NCBI RefSeq assembly: GCF_047200635.1
Contig: NZ_JBJZOI010000015.1
Span: 62,001-126,000, forward strand
Direction: 5' to 3'
Source of the DNA: Saccharopolyspora_C sp047200635
GTDB lineage: Bacteria; Actinomycetota; Actinomycetes; Mycobacteriales; Pseudonocardiaceae
Length of the DNA: 64,000 nucleotides
In this document: in pieces, positions 52,860 through 62,233 of the stretch
Position numbering within the stretch: the first letter of the stretch is position 1
Layout of the letters: every line of letters begins with the position of its first letter
Notes under the pieces: generated by a model
The model's database searches: none
Told to the model about the DNA's origin: nothing
Seen by the model: only the letters and a program-made list of their open reading frames with translations
Position numbers and translations under genes: made by a program

Positions 52860-53533
52860 GCTGCCACCAGTACGTCGAGAACGGACAGGAACATGCCGAG
52901 GCCGTCGTCGGTAGGCCCGGTCAGCGGGTCGATGGCGTGCTCGGGGTGCGGCATGAGCCCCGCGACCCGGCCGCGCGCGTCGGTGATGCCCGCGATGTCG
53001 CGCAGCGAACCGTTCGGGTTGTCCTCGGCGTAGCGGAACAGCACGCGGCCTTCGCCCTCGAGCTCGTCCAGCACCGCCTGGTCGGCCATGTAGGCGCCCT
53101 CGCCGGACTTCAGCGGGACCAGCAGCTCGGCCCCCGCGTCGTAGCGGGAGGTCCACGCGGAGGTGTTGTTCTCCACCTTCAGCCACTGGTCGCGGCACAC
53201 GAAGTGCAGCCCGGAGTTGCGGGTCAGCGCGCCCGGCAGCAGCCCTGCCTCGCAGAGGATCTGGAAGCCGTTGCAGATGCCGAGCACCGGCATCCCCTGC
53301 CCGGCCGCGCGCACGACCTCGCCCATCACCGGGGCGAACTTGGCGATCGCGCCGCAGCGCAGGTAGTCGCCGTAGGAGAAGCCGCCGGGCACGATCACGG
53401 CGTCCACGCCGCGCAGGTCCGCGTCGGCGTGCCACAGCGGGACCGCCTCGGCGCCGCAACGGCGAACGGCGCGCTGCGCGTCGACGTCGTCGAGGGTGCC
53501 GGGGAAGGTGATGACGCCGATCTTGGGGCTCAT
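52856..53533 (-). CDS. purQ: FGAM synthase glutaminase subunit PurQ
   Basis: Supplies ammonia from glutamine to PurL. The protein has 225 residues. Class I glutamine amidotransferase triad: nucleophile Cys in LGICNGFQIL and the His/Glu pair in LMPHPEHAIDP. The start is ATG 53533, overlapping the purS stop (ATGA). Confidence 0.97.
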
Positions 53534-53769
53534 GCTTCCACCCGCCGCACGGTCCACTCCTCGATGACCGTGTTGGCCAGCAGCGTCTCAGCGATCTTCT
53601 CGAGCGTGGCGTCGTCGACGTCGTCGGCGACCTCCAGCTCGAACCGCTTTCCTTGGCGGACTTCGGAGATGCCCTCGAAGCCGAGCCGGGGCAGCGCGGA
53701 GGCCACCGCCTGACCCTGCGGGTCCAGAATCTCCTGCTTGGGCATGACGTCGACGACGACTCGGGCCAC
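53530..53769 (-). CDS. purS: FGAM synthase subunit PurS
   Basis: Small bridging subunit that holds PurL and PurQ together and channels ammonia. The protein has 79 residues: VARVVVDVMPKQEILDPQG, then RLGFEGISEVRQGKRFELEV, all as in the family. GTG 53769 has GGGAG 8 nt upstream. It is first in the purSQL operon. Confidence 0.95.
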   Translation of the reverse strand: MARVVVDVMPKQEILDPQGQAVASALPRLGFEGISEVRQGKRFELEVADDVDDATLEKIAETLLANTVIEEWTVRRVEA

Positions 53770-54494
53770 GGGCGATGCTCCCGGATTCGTGCAGATCCAG
53801 CCGCCCGTGCGAGGGACGGCGATGGATGTCCAGCAGTACCCGCGAAGGGTAACTGAGCTGCGGGTTCGCCTTCGCAGACAGGGGTCCGGGAGCCCGGTGG
53901 CACCACCGCGGCGGCCGAGACCGGACGCCGCGCCTGGGGAGCGTGACCAGCGGAACGATTTCCGGAACGATCCGATCAGGACCAATCCGGAAGAACGAAT
54001 TCGATCGCCGAGAACCATTCTCCCGGCTGTGTCCTCCGTTACGGAGACCGGTTTTCCCGGAACATTCGAGGGGGTTCGCGCGTAATACCGGCAGCACCGC
54101 GGACCAGCGGAGCCGATTCACCGACCGGCCACCCTCCGATTCGCGAAAGCCCAGCTCCCGGCCCGGACGCGCACGAACGGGCCGGGTGGTCCGCCACCGC
54201 GGGCGCGCGAGTTCCCCCACCGCGCGACGCGGGGCGGAGGGGATTCCGGATTTCCCCCAGCGGAATCCCCGCGATGCTTCCCGTCGCGCGCGACCCTCCT
54301 CGGTCAGCGGCGCGACGGGAAGCTCGTCTCGAACTCGATTCCGCCGCATTCCACGTCGCACCGGAATGGGCGCGCGGGTCCGCGGAAATCGTTGTCCGCG
54401 CCGCGCCGCGGATGCGGGCCGGGCGGCTCGGCCCGCCGCCCGGGGGTCTGCGACGCTGACGGGACAGTGCCGGAGCCCACACGGAGGTCAGCCG
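53770..54494. other. Long intergenic stretch upstream of purSQL
   Basis: About 725 bp between divergent purS and the MBL gene. A frame open on the plus strand is continuous with the MBL gene but has no start signal before 54495. Positions 53945-54090 are less GC-rich than the surroundings and may contain the promoters. No riboswitch or repeat was recognised. Confidence 0.5.
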
Positions 54495-55130
54495 ATGAAG
54501 ATCACCCACTTCGGACACGCGTGCGTCCTGCTCGAAACCGAGCGGGCCCGCTTGCTGATCGATCCGGGCGCGTTCTCCACCGGGTTCGAGGACCTGCGCG
54601 ACCTGGACGCGGTGCTCATCACCCACCAGCACTTCGACCACGTGGACGCCGAGCGGCTGCCCGCGCTGCTCGACGGCAGCCCCGGTGCGCGGCTGGTCAC
54701 CGACTCCGAGACCGCCGGGGTGCTCTCCGAGCAGGGCTTCCGCCCGGAGGTCGCGCGGGTCGGCGACGCGCTGGAGCTCGGCGGGGCCGCCGTGCACGTC
54801 GTCGGCGGGACGCACGCCGAGATCCATCCCGAGGTGCCCGTGCCGGAGAACATCGGGCTCGTCGTCGACCACGGCGCCTTCTACCACCCGGGCGACTCGT
54901 TCCACGTGCCCGAGCAGCGGATCGACGTGCTGGGGCTGCCCACCGGGGCCCCGTGGCTGAAGCTGTCCGAGGCCGTGGACTTCCTGCGGGCCGTGGCGCC
55001 GCGCGCGGCGGTGCCGATCCACGAGGCCGTGCTGGCCTCGCCCGCGATGCACTACCGGATGTTCGAGCAGCTCGCGCCGCAGGGCACCGACGTCGCCGTG
55101 CTGGAGCGCGCCGAGCCGACCACCGTCTGA
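54495..55130 (+). CDS. Metallo-beta-lactamase-fold hydrolase (UlaG-like)
   Basis: The protein has 211 residues. It starts MKITHFGHACVLLETE, typical of the UlaG/L-ascorbate lactonase-like branch. The zinc-binding HxHxDH is present as THQHFDHVD, and later ligands are GGTHAEIH, HPGDSFH and VPIHEAV. A metal-dependent hydrolase of unknown substrate. ATG 54495 has GGAGG 7 nt upstream. Confidence 0.9.
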   Translation: MKITHFGHACVLLETERARLLIDPGAFSTGFEDLRDLDAVLITHQHFDHVDAERLPALLDGSPGARLVTDSETAGVLSEQGFRPEVARVGDALELGGAAVHVVGGTHAEIHPEVPVPENIGLVVDHGAFYHPGDSFHVPEQRIDVLGLPTGAPWLKLSEAVDFLRAVAPRAAVPIHEAVLASPAMHYRMFEQLAPQGTDVAVLERAEPTTV

Positions 55131-55156
55131 CCCGAACCGGTCCCGGCGAGCGGCGG

Positions 55157-55948
55157 TCAGCTCGACAGCGGGTCGAGGTTGAGCACCGGCCCGACCGCAC
55201 GACGCCGCTTCGGCGCGGGCGCGCCCGCGAACGCGGCGTAGGTGGCAGGGCGGGCGCCGTGGTGCAGCGCCAGGTCGATCGCCTCCAGCACCGCCGTGCG
55301 CGGGCCGGGCCGGGCCAGGTCGGCCGCGTCCACCGCGAGCCGCACCGACCGCCCCCGCCGCGCAGCGCGGGCCGCGCCCAGCAGCAGCGCGCGGCACCAC
55401 CACGGCTCCGCCCGCGCCCCCGGCCCCAGCGCGTGCAACCGGGCGCGGTGCACCCGGCCCGTGCCGAGCTCGTGCACGGTCAGCGCGTCCGCGCACACCG
55501 CGAACTCCTGGTGGCGCAGCGCCGCCAGAGTGCCCGGGGAGGACAGCCAGCGCGGCGGCACGAAGACGTCGGTGCGCAGGCCCAGCCGCTCCAGCGCGGC
55601 GCTCGCGGCGCGCAGCCGCAGGCCCGCCTCGTGCGCCGGGAGCGCGGCGAACTCGGCGCCCCGCACCGCGGCCAGCGCGCCCGAGGACACCACCCTCGGC
55701 AGCAGGCGCTGACCGGAGGGGGCGTGGTCGAAGCCGTGCAGCGCCACCGCGTCACCCCCGCGCTGCCGGGCGCGGGCCCACGCGGCGCACGGGCGGTCCG
55801 GGGCGGGTGGCGCGGCACCGCTCGGGCGCGGCGCGACGAGCAGGGTCAGCGGAATCCGCCGCAGGTCCAGCTCAGCGGCGAACGCGGCGCAGCGGTCCAG
55901 GGCTCGATCCCCGAGCCCCGACAACGAGACGACCAGCGAGGTACCCAC
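55157..55948 (-). CDS. DUF2334 polysaccharide-deacetylase-like protein
   Basis: The protein has 263 residues, very Ala/Arg-rich. It begins GTSLVVSLSGLGDRALDRCAA, and conserved points are VALHGFDHAP (likely metal ligands) and VFVPPRWLSSPGTL. The fold is a (beta/alpha) barrel as in carbohydrate esterase family 4. The activity is unproven. It lies upstream of and on the same strand as the purSQL genes, 80 bp downstream of purC. Confidence 0.75.
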   Translation of the reverse strand: MGTSLVVSLSGLGDRALDRCAAFAAELDLRRIPLTLLVAPRPSGAAPPAPDRPCAAWARARQRGGDAVALHGFDHAPSGQRLLPRVVSSGALAAVRGAEFAALPAHEAGLRLRAASAALERLGLRTDVFVPPRWLSSPGTLAALRHQEFAVCADALTVHELGTGRVHRARLHALGPGARAEPWWCRALLLGAARAARRGRSVRLAVDAADLARPGPRTAVLEAIDLALHHGARPATYAAFAGAPAPKRRRAVGPVLNLDPLSS

Positions 55949-56028
55949 GGCTCACCATTGGGGCGGATCCGGGTGGCGAGACCCTGACGGGCCGGTGACC
56001 GGCGGGCGCGGATCCGGCGAACGTCCGG

Positions 56029-56916
56029 TCAGGCCGGGGTCGGCCAGTCGGCGAGGTCCCGGCCGGTGATCCGCTCGTACGCCTCCACGTAGCGCGCCCG
56101 GGTCGCCGCCACGACGTCCTCCGGCAGCGGCGGCGGGGGCACGTCCGAGGACCGGTCCCAGCCGGACTCCGGCGAGGTCAGCCAGTCGCGCACGTACTGC
56201 TTGTCGAAGGACGGCCGCGCCCGGCCCGCCTCGTGGCCGGCGGCGGGCCAGAACCGGGAGGAGTCGGGGGTGAGGACCTCGTCGCCCAGCACCAGGCCGT
56301 CCGCGCCCACGCCGAACTCGAACTTGGTGTCGGCGAGGATCACTCCCCGGCTCTCGGCGTGCTCGGCGGCGCGCGCGTAGACCCGCAGCGTGAGCTCGCG
56401 GAGCTGCTCGGCGCGTGCCCGGCCGACCTCGGCGACCACGGCGTCGAAGCTGACGTTCTCGTCGTGCGCGCCCAGCTCCGCCTTCGCGGCCGGGGTGAAG
56501 ATCGGCTCCGGCAGCCGGGACGCCTCGGTCAGGCCAGGCGGCAGCTCGATGCCGCAGACGGCGCCGGTCGCGCGGTAATCGGCGAGGCCGGAGCCGGTGA
56601 GGTAGCCGCGGGCCACGCACTCCACCGGCAGCATCTCCAACCTGCGCACCAGCAGCGCCCGCCCCCGCACCTCGGCGGGGATGCGCGGGTCGTCGGCGGC
56701 GACCACGTGGTTCGGCACCACGTCGGCGAGCAGGTCGAACCAGAACACGCTCATCGCGGTGAGCACCCGCCCCTTGTCCGGGATGGGCGTGTCGAGCACG
56801 TGGTCGTAGGCCGAGATGCGGTCCGACGCGACCATCAGCAGGTGCTCGTCGTCCACGGCGTGCAGCTGGCGAACCTTGCCCGCGGCGATCTGCGGGTATG
56901 CGGAGAGTGCGACCAC
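56029..56916 (-). CDS. purC: SAICAR synthetase
   Basis: Joins CAIR and aspartate with ATP in purine synthesis. The protein has 295 residues, the usual bacterial length. Motifs: AGKVRQLHAVDDEHLLMVASD, ISAYDHVLDTPIPDKGRVL, VECVARGYLTGSG and LADTKFEFGV. I prefer GTG 56916, which matches the family start; GACAAT 6 nt before it could be the -10 of a leaderless mRNA. The upstream GTG 56982 is possible. Confidence 0.96.
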   Translation of the reverse strand: MVALSAYPQIAAGKVRQLHAVDDEHLLMVASDRISAYDHVLDTPIPDKGRVLTAMSVFWFDLLADVVPNHVVAADDPRIPAEVRGRALLVRRLEMLPVECVARGYLTGSGLADYRATGAVCGIELPPGLTEASRLPEPIFTPAAKAELGAHDENVSFDAVVAEVGRARAEQLRELTLRVYARAAEHAESRGVILADTKFEFGVGADGLVLGDEVLTPDSSRFWPAAGHEAGRARPSFDKQYVRDWLTSPESGWDRSSDVPPPPLPEDVVAATRARYVEAYERITGRDLADWPTPA

Positions 56917-57019
56917 CCGGCGATTGTCCCCCACCGGCGCGCGGGCCTCGCTGGCCGGGGCGAACAGGCCCTCCCCGTTCACCCGGCGGGACCGGGTGAG
57001 CGGGGAGCGCCCCGCGAGG

Positions 57020-58450
57020 TCAGAGGATCGGGGACGGGGCGTAGGCGGCCGCCTCCGGGTGCCGGGAGGCGATCTCCTCGACCGCGGCGACGACGGCCGC
57101 GACCTGGTCGCCCGCCGCGCCGGTGAACGAGAGCCGGTCCGCCAGCAGCTCGGCCAGCGCGGTCCCGTCCAGCGGGATCCGCTCGTCGGCGGCGAGCCGG
57201 TCGAGCAGGTCGTTGCGCTCGACGCCCCGCTCCCGCATGGCCAGCGCCACCGCCACCGCGTTCTCCTTGATCGCCTCGTGCGCGGTCTCGCGACCGACCC
57301 CGGCCCGCACCGAGGCCATCAGCACCTTGGTGGTGGCCAGGAACGGCAGGTAGCGGTCCAGCTCGCGGGCGACCACGGCCGGGTAGGCGCCGAACTCGTC
57401 GAGCACCGTCAGGAAGGTCTCCACCAGCCCGTCGAAGGCGAAGAAGGCGTCCGGCAGCGCGATGCGGCGCACCACGGAGCAGGAGACGTCGCCCTCGTTC
57501 CACTGGTCCCCGGCCAGCTCCCCGGTCATCGAGGCGTAGCCGCGCAGCACCACGGACAGGCCGTTGACGCGCTCGCAGGAGCGGGTGTTCATCTTGTGCG
57601 GCATGGCGCTGGAGCCCACCTGGCCGGGCTGGAAGCCCTCGGTGACCAGCTCGTGCCCGGCCATCAGCCGGATCGTCTTCGCGACCGAGGAGGGCGCGGC
57701 GGCCAGCTGGGACAGCGCGGTGACGACCTCGAAGTCCAGCGAGCGCGGATACACCTGGCCGACGCTGGTGAGCGCCGTGCCGAAGCCGAGGTGCGCGGCG
57801 ACGCGGCGCTCCAGCTCGGCGAGCTTCGCGGGATCCCCGAGCAGGTCGAGCATGTCCTGCGAGGTCCCGACCGGGCCCTTGATCCCGCGCAGCGGGTAGC
57901 GGGCCAGCAGGTCCTCCAGCCGCCCGAACGCCACGAGCAGCTCGTCGGCGGCGGTGGCGAAGCGCTTGCCGAGCGTCGTGGCCTGGGCGGCGACGTTGTG
58001 CGAGCGGCCCGCCATCACGAGCTCGCCGTGCTCGGCGGCCAGCTTCGCCAGCCGCGCCAGCACCGCCACCGCGCGGTCGCGGACGTGCTCCAGGCTGCGG
58101 CGGACCTGCAGCTGCTCGACGTTCTCGGTGAGGTCGCGGGAGGTCATGCCCTTGTGCACGTGCTCGTGACCGGCGAGGGCGTTGAACTCCTCGATCCGGG
58201 CCTTCACGTCGTGCCGGGTCTGCCGCTCGCGCTCGGCGATCGAGTCCAGGTCCACCTGGTCGATCACCCGCTCGTAGTCGGCGACCGCGCCCTCGGGCAC
58301 GTCGACGCCGAGGTCGGCCTGGGCGCGCAGCACCGCCAGCCACAGCTGCCGTTCCAGCACGATCTTGTGCCGCGGGGACCACAGCTCGACCAGCTCCGGC
58401 GAGGCGTAGCGGTGGGCGAGCACGTTCGGGAGGTGGGGCTTGACCGTCAC
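57020..58450 (-). CDS. purB: Adenylosuccinate lyase
   Basis: Cleaves fumarate from SAICAR and from adenylosuccinate. The protein has 476 residues. The signature loop GSSAMPHKMNTRSCE holds the catalytic serine; HKGMTSRDLTEN and GRSHNVAAQATTLGKR are also conserved. GTG 58450 begins the conserved VTVKPHLPNVLAHRY; TATCCT 8 nt upstream suggests a near-leaderless transcript. It lies just upstream of purC on the same strand. Confidence 0.97.
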   Translation of the reverse strand: MTVKPHLPNVLAHRYASPELVELWSPRHKIVLERQLWLAVLRAQADLGVDVPEGAVADYERVIDQVDLDSIAERERQTRHDVKARIEEFNALAGHEHVHKGMTSRDLTENVEQLQVRRSLEHVRDRAVAVLARLAKLAAEHGELVMAGRSHNVAAQATTLGKRFATAADELLVAFGRLEDLLARYPLRGIKGPVGTSQDMLDLLGDPAKLAELERRVAAHLGFGTALTSVGQVYPRSLDFEVVTALSQLAAAPSSVAKTIRLMAGHELVTEGFQPGQVGSSAMPHKMNTRSCERVNGLSVVLRGYASMTGELAGDQWNEGDVSCSVVRRIALPDAFFAFDGLVETFLTVLDEFGAYPAVVARELDRYLPFLATTKVLMASVRAGVGRETAHEAIKENAVAVALAMRERGVERNDLLDRLAADERIPLDGTALAELLADRLSFTGAAGDQVAAVVAAVEEIASRHPEAAAYAPSPIL

Positions 58451-58601
58451 GACTGGCCAGGATACTTCCCGGCGGTTCCCGGCCCGCTCACCACCGGAGG
58501 ACCGGTCGCGCGGGCGGCGAGGCGCCCGGGGCCGCGCCGCCCCCGGCGACGGCGGAAGCGTCCGGGCTCGCGTCCGAAGCGGACGGTTAGGATCGGCGGA
58601 C

Positions 58602-59183
58602 ATGACAGCGGCCACCCCGAAGGGCGAGCGCCGCCGCAGGGCCCTGGTCGAGGCGGCGGTGGAGCTGCTCGCCGATGGCGGGCTCGAAGCGGTCCGGCAT
58701 CGCGCGGTGGCCGAGCGGGCCGGGCTGCCGCTCGCCTCCACCACCTACTACTTCGACTCGCTGGACGACCTGATCGCGGCGGCCGTGGAGCAGGAGGGCC
58801 GCGCCGAGCTGGCCGCGGGCCGCGCCCGGCTGGACGCGCTGGCCGCCGAGCTGCGCACCGCGGACGCGGTCGCGGAACTGGTGCTGGACCTGCTGCTGGG
58901 CCGCGACTCGCGGGACGGCGGGACCGAACCGGTGCTGCTGCGCTACGAGCGGCTGGTGGGCTCGCCCCGGCGGCCGTACCTCGCGCCGCTGATGCGGGAG
59001 CTGACCGGGGAGCTGCGCCAGCTGCTGCACGAGATCCTGGAGCGCAGCGGCAGGCCGGTCGGCCCCGACCGGCTCACCGAGCTGATCTTCCTGGTGGACG
59101 GCGCGGTGCTCAACGCGCTCATCGAGAGCGATCCCGATCCGCGCGCCGCCGCCCGCCGGGTGCTGCGGTCCCACCTGGGCTGA
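58602..59183 (+). CDS. TetR-family regulator (divergent from purB)
   Basis: The protein has 193 residues. Helix-turn-helix: LVEAAVELLADGGLEAVRHRA, then AGLPLASTTYYFDSLDDLIAA. The C-terminal part fits the TetR_C families of actinobacteria. TAGGAT lies 8 nt before ATG 58602, consistent with leaderless expression. In M. tuberculosis a TetR-type gene (Rv0775) also neighbours purB. The target is unknown. Confidence 0.88.
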   Translation: MTAATPKGERRRRALVEAAVELLADGGLEAVRHRAVAERAGLPLASTTYYFDSLDDLIAAAVEQEGRAELAAGRARLDALAAELRTADAVAELVLDLLLGRDSRDGGTEPVLLRYERLVGSPRRPYLAPLMRELTGELRQLLHEILERSGRPVGPDRLTELIFLVDGAVLNALIESDPDPRAAARRVLRSHLG

Positions 59184-59225
59184 CGGCCCCGCCCACCGCC
59201 GCGCGGCCCCGCATCGGGGTCCGGT

Positions 59226-59903
59226 TCAGAACCGCGGCGCAAGCTCGTCGGCGAGGACGGGGACCCGGTCCGCGAACGGAGCCCTGGCCGAGCCCTCCGG
59301 CTCGCTGAGCACCGTGAGCGTGCGGCCGCTCGCCGTGGGCACCTCGGCCACGGCCGTGTTCGCCGCGCGGCCCTCCGTCGGCGCGGGCCGCGAACCGCGC
59401 GGGCTCACCATCACCGAGATCTTCCCGGCCGTGGCGCCCTCGCGGATCGGCACCGCGGCCGTGCGCGCACCGATCGGGCAGGACCCGCGCGCCCCGGTGG
59501 GCGTGGTGCCCGCCGACTCCGGCAGCCGCTCGCGCAGCGCGGCCGACAGCGCCGCGTCCGCCGGACCGCAGCCGTCGGCGGCCATCGGGTCGCCCAGGGT
59601 GATCGGCCCCGAGCGCGGTGTGGTGCCGGTGCCCGGCTGCTCGTTCGGGAGCGCCATCGGCGACTGCGTCGGCTCCGCCGGGGGCTGCGCGACGGGGGAG
59701 CCCGCCTGGCCGAGCAGGCCGGTGCCCACGCCCACGCCGCCGACCAGCACGGCCGCCGCGACCAGCGAGCCGCCGGCCAGCGCCGTGCGACGGCGGGCGG
59801 TGACCCGGCGCGACCCGCGCACGACGTCGTCGGTGCCGAAGGACGCCTCGGGCGCGTCGCCGGCCGCGTTCTTGAAGAGCTGTTCGAGCTCGGTCTCGTT
59901 CAT
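59226..59903 (-). CDS. Single-pass membrane protein, likely regulator of the adjacent sigma factor
   Basis: The protein has 225 residues. A short cytoplasmic part (MNETELEQLFKNAAGDAPEA, then DDVVRGSRRVTARRR) precedes one transmembrane helix (LAGGSLVAAAVLVGGVGVGTG) and an extracytoplasmic Pro/Gly-rich domain with two cysteines. Position directly after the sigma gene (13 bp) and topology suggest an anti-sigma factor, but there is no HxxxCxxC zinc motif. ATG 59903 has GAGGAGG 8 nt upstream. Confidence 0.7.
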   Translation of the reverse strand: MNETELEQLFKNAAGDAPEASFGTDDVVRGSRRVTARRRTALAGGSLVAAAVLVGGVGVGTGLLGQAGSPVAQPPAEPTQSPMALPNEQPGTGTTPRSGPITLGDPMAADGCGPADAALSAALRERLPESAGTTPTGARGSCPIGARTAAVPIREGATAGKISVMVSPRGSRPAPTEGRAANTAVAEVPTASGRTLTVLSEPEGSARAPFADRVPVLADELAPRF

Positions 59904-59916
59904 CTGCCGCACCTCC

Positions 59917-60435
59917 TCACGACGTCGATCGAAGATCGTCGAGCTGGCCGCCCAGGGCCTCCCGCAGCGCCTCCAGCCCTCGGGCCGACTGGCTCTTCAC
60001 GGTGCCCTCGCTGCACTTCATGACCTCGGCGACCCCGGCGACGTCGAGCCCCTCCAGGAATCGCAGCACCAGCACGGCGCGCTGCTTCGGTGGAACCTTG
60101 CGCAGGCCCGCGACCAGCGTCTGCCTGGTGGCGATGCCGTCGTCGACCGCCCCGGACTCCACCGGCCGGTCCGGGAGCACGTCGGTGAACCGCTCCCGCC
60201 GCCACGGGCGCCGGGACTCGTCGATCACCGCGCGGCTGAGGGTGCGGCGCACGTACGCGTCGAGCGCGCCCTTGTCCCGGACCTTGCGCCAGTGCCGGTG
60301 CAGGGAGATGAACGCGGTCTGGGCCAGGTCGTCCGCGCGGTGCCAGTCACCGCACATCATGTACGCCATCCGACGCACCGCCTCCCGCCGAGCCGCGAAA
60401 TACTCCGCGAACTCCTGCTCCTCGCGCTGGTCCAC
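59917..60435 (-). CDS. SigE-family RNA polymerase sigma factor (ECF-like)
   Basis: The protein has 172 residues. Region 2 (FAEYFAARREAVRRMAYMMCGD, DDLAQTAFISLHRHW) and region 4 (VPPKQRAVLVLRFLEGLDVAG, EVMKCSEGTVKSQSARGLEAL) are intact. The SigE-type subgroup of actinobacteria (about 170 residues) usually has no region 3. GTG 60435 has GGAG 8 nt upstream; the longer frame is low-complexity and rejected. It is followed by a membrane protein gene that may control it. Confidence 0.9.
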   Translation of the reverse strand: MDQREEQEFAEYFAARREAVRRMAYMMCGDWHRADDLAQTAFISLHRHWRKVRDKGALDAYVRRTLSRAVIDESRRPWRRERFTDVLPDRPVESGAVDDGIATRQTLVAGLRKVPPKQRAVLVLRFLEGLDVAGVAEVMKCSEGTVKSQSARGLEALREALGGQLDDLRSTS

Positions 60436-60796
60436 GCGGACACTCCGCTCGTCCGTGCTTGCACTACTGGGACGGTGCTCCCGTCCCCGGCGGTTGCACG
60501 CCGCCGGGAACCGATGACACGCGAGAGGAAACCTTAGAGCCTCCGCCGACGGCGCAGGGGCCGGACCGCCCGTCGCCCGGCGCGAGTCGCGGCGCCGTCG
60601 CCCGCGGCGCGAGGTCCCGCCGCCCGCCCCACCGCACGACGCGGGGCGCGGGGAGGCGACCAGCGGTTTCGCCCCCGGCGAGGGCCGTTCCCGAGGTGGC
60701 TCCCGCACCCGGGGACCGCCCGGGGCACCGGCCGTCGGCGGGGTTCGGGTGGCCTCCAGTTGCCCGCACCCCCCGCCGGTGTGGTGTGATCGGTTC
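60436..60796. other. Intergenic stretch between divergent sigma factor and aldolase genes
   Basis: No gene supported. CCCGGCGG (60486-60493) and CCGCCGGG (60501-60508) form an 8-bp hairpin in what would be the leader of the sigma-factor mRNA. The rest is GC-rich without recognisable motifs. Confidence 0.45.
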
Positions 60797-61846
60797 GTGA
60801 CCAAAACGGCCTCCATCGACCTTCGTTCCGACACGGTCACGCGTCCCGATCAGCGGATGGCCACCGCGATGGCCCGTGCCGAGGTCGGCGACGACGTGCT
60901 CGACCACGACCCGACGATGCGCGAGCTGGAGGAGAAGGCCGCGCAGGTGCTGGGCACCGCAGCCGCGCTGTGGGTGCCCAGCGGCACCATGGGCAACCTG
61001 ATCGCGCTGTTCGTGCACCTGCGCCGGGGCGACCGCTTCCTGGCGCCGCGCGGCGCGCACGTGCTCAACCACGAGCTCGGTTCCGCGGCCTGGCTGGCGG
61101 GTGGGATGCCGGAGCCGCTGGACTGGGACGCCGGACCCGGGCGCCCCACCGCCGACTCGGTCCGCGCGCACGCGAGCGGGGACCGCCGCTACGACGCCCT
61201 GCACACCACCCTGTTGTGCCTGGAGAACACGCACAACGCGGCGGGTGGCGCGGTGGTGCCGCCGCACGAGCACGCCCGGCTCGCCGCCGCCGCCCGCGAC
61301 CGCGGCCTGCGGGTGCACCTGGACGGGGCGCGGATCTGGAACGCCGCGACCGCCCTGGAGCTGCCGCCCGCCGCGCTCACCGTCGGCGTCGACACGGTGC
61401 AGGCCTGCCTGAGCAAGGGGCTCGGGGCGCCGGTGGGGTCCGTGGTGGCCGGGACCAGCGACTTCATCGCCGAGGCGCGCCGGGTGCGCAAGATGCTCGG
61501 CGGCGGGGTGCGCCAGGGCGGGGTGCTCGCGGCGGCCGGGCTGGTCGCGCTGGAGCGGGTGCCGGAGCTGGCCGACGACCACGCGAACGCGCGACGGCTC
61601 GCCACGGGTCTGGGCGAGCTCGGCTGGGAGGTCACCGAGCCGCAGACCAACATCGTGCTGGCCGAGGTGCCGGACGTGCCGCTCACCTTGGACTGGCTGG
61701 CGGGGATCGGGGTGCTCGCGGTGCCGATGGGCGGCCACGTGCGCTTCGTGACCCACCGCGACGTCGCGAGCCGAGACGTCGCGGAGGTCCTGCGCCGCGT
61801 CGCCGACAGCACCGACCGGCCGGCGGGAATCCCCCAGGCGGGCTGA
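60797..61846 (+). CDS. ltaE: Low-specificity threonine aldolase
   Basis: PLP enzyme that splits L-threonine or allo-threonine into glycine and acetaldehyde. The protein has 349 residues. IDLRSDTVTRPDQRM is the family start; EVGDDVLDHDPTMRELE follows; the PLP lysine lies in ACLSKGLGAPVGS; HLDGARIWNAA binds the cofactor ring. GTG 60797 is chosen to match the conserved start; the ORF could begin at 60749. Confidence 0.93.
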   Translation: MTKTASIDLRSDTVTRPDQRMATAMARAEVGDDVLDHDPTMRELEEKAAQVLGTAAALWVPSGTMGNLIALFVHLRRGDRFLAPRGAHVLNHELGSAAWLAGGMPEPLDWDAGPGRPTADSVRAHASGDRRYDALHTTLLCLENTHNAAGGAVVPPHEHARLAAAARDRGLRVHLDGARIWNAATALELPPAALTVGVDTVQACLSKGLGAPVGSVVAGTSDFIAEARRVRKMLGGGVRQGGVLAAAGLVALERVPELADDHANARRLATGLGELGWEVTEPQTNIVLAEVPDVPLTLDWLAGIGVLAVPMGGHVRFVTHRDVASRDVAEVLRRVADSTDRPAGIPQAG

Positions 61847-61882
61847 CACCGCTCCGGCGGCGCGGGCGGCTCGCGGGGCCTC

Positions 61883-61912
61883 AGCGGCGGTGGCGCCCCG
61901 GAGGCCGCCGCT
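61883..61912. terminator. Possible terminator after ltaE
   Basis: AGCGGCGG (61883-61890) pairs with CCGCCGCT (61905-61912); the loop of 14 nt is itself GC-rich. It lies between two convergent genes. Confidence 0.45.
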
Positions 61913-61981
61913 CAGCGGCTCCGCCGCGCCCGGCCGCGGCGCGGGGCGGTCGCGGCCGAACCGGCCTCGGCCGCCGGGCGG

Positions 61982-62149
61982 CTACTTCGAGCCGATCTTC
62001 TTGCGGTCCCCCGCCCAGCCGATCGCGGCGGTCGCCACGAACAGGACACCGCCGATGACGGCCAGCCAGAACAGGCCCTTGAGCACGAATCCGGCGACGG
62101 TGACCACCAGCCAGAGCGCCAGCAGCCCGCCGAGCACCTTCCACACCAC
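61982..62149 (-). CDS. 55-residue membrane protein
   Basis: GTG 62149 to TAG 61982 encodes VVWKVLGG, two closely spaced hydrophobic segments (LLALWLVVTVAGFVL and LFWLAVIGGVLFVATAAI) and a charged end GDRKKIGSK. Such a pattern on the minus strand, with lysines only at the cytoplasmic end, supports a real small membrane protein. The GTG at 62146 is an equal alternative start. The function is unknown. Confidence 0.6.
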   Translation of the reverse strand: MVWKVLGGLLALWLVVTVAGFVLKGLFWLAVIGGVLFVATAAIGWAGDRKKIGSK

Positions 62150-62233
62150 ACGACCACCCCGTCCGATCGAACGTCCCTGCTCCTCGAACGAACGACCCCC
62201 GCCCGAGGTTCCGCCGGGCCGGAGCCGATCCGG

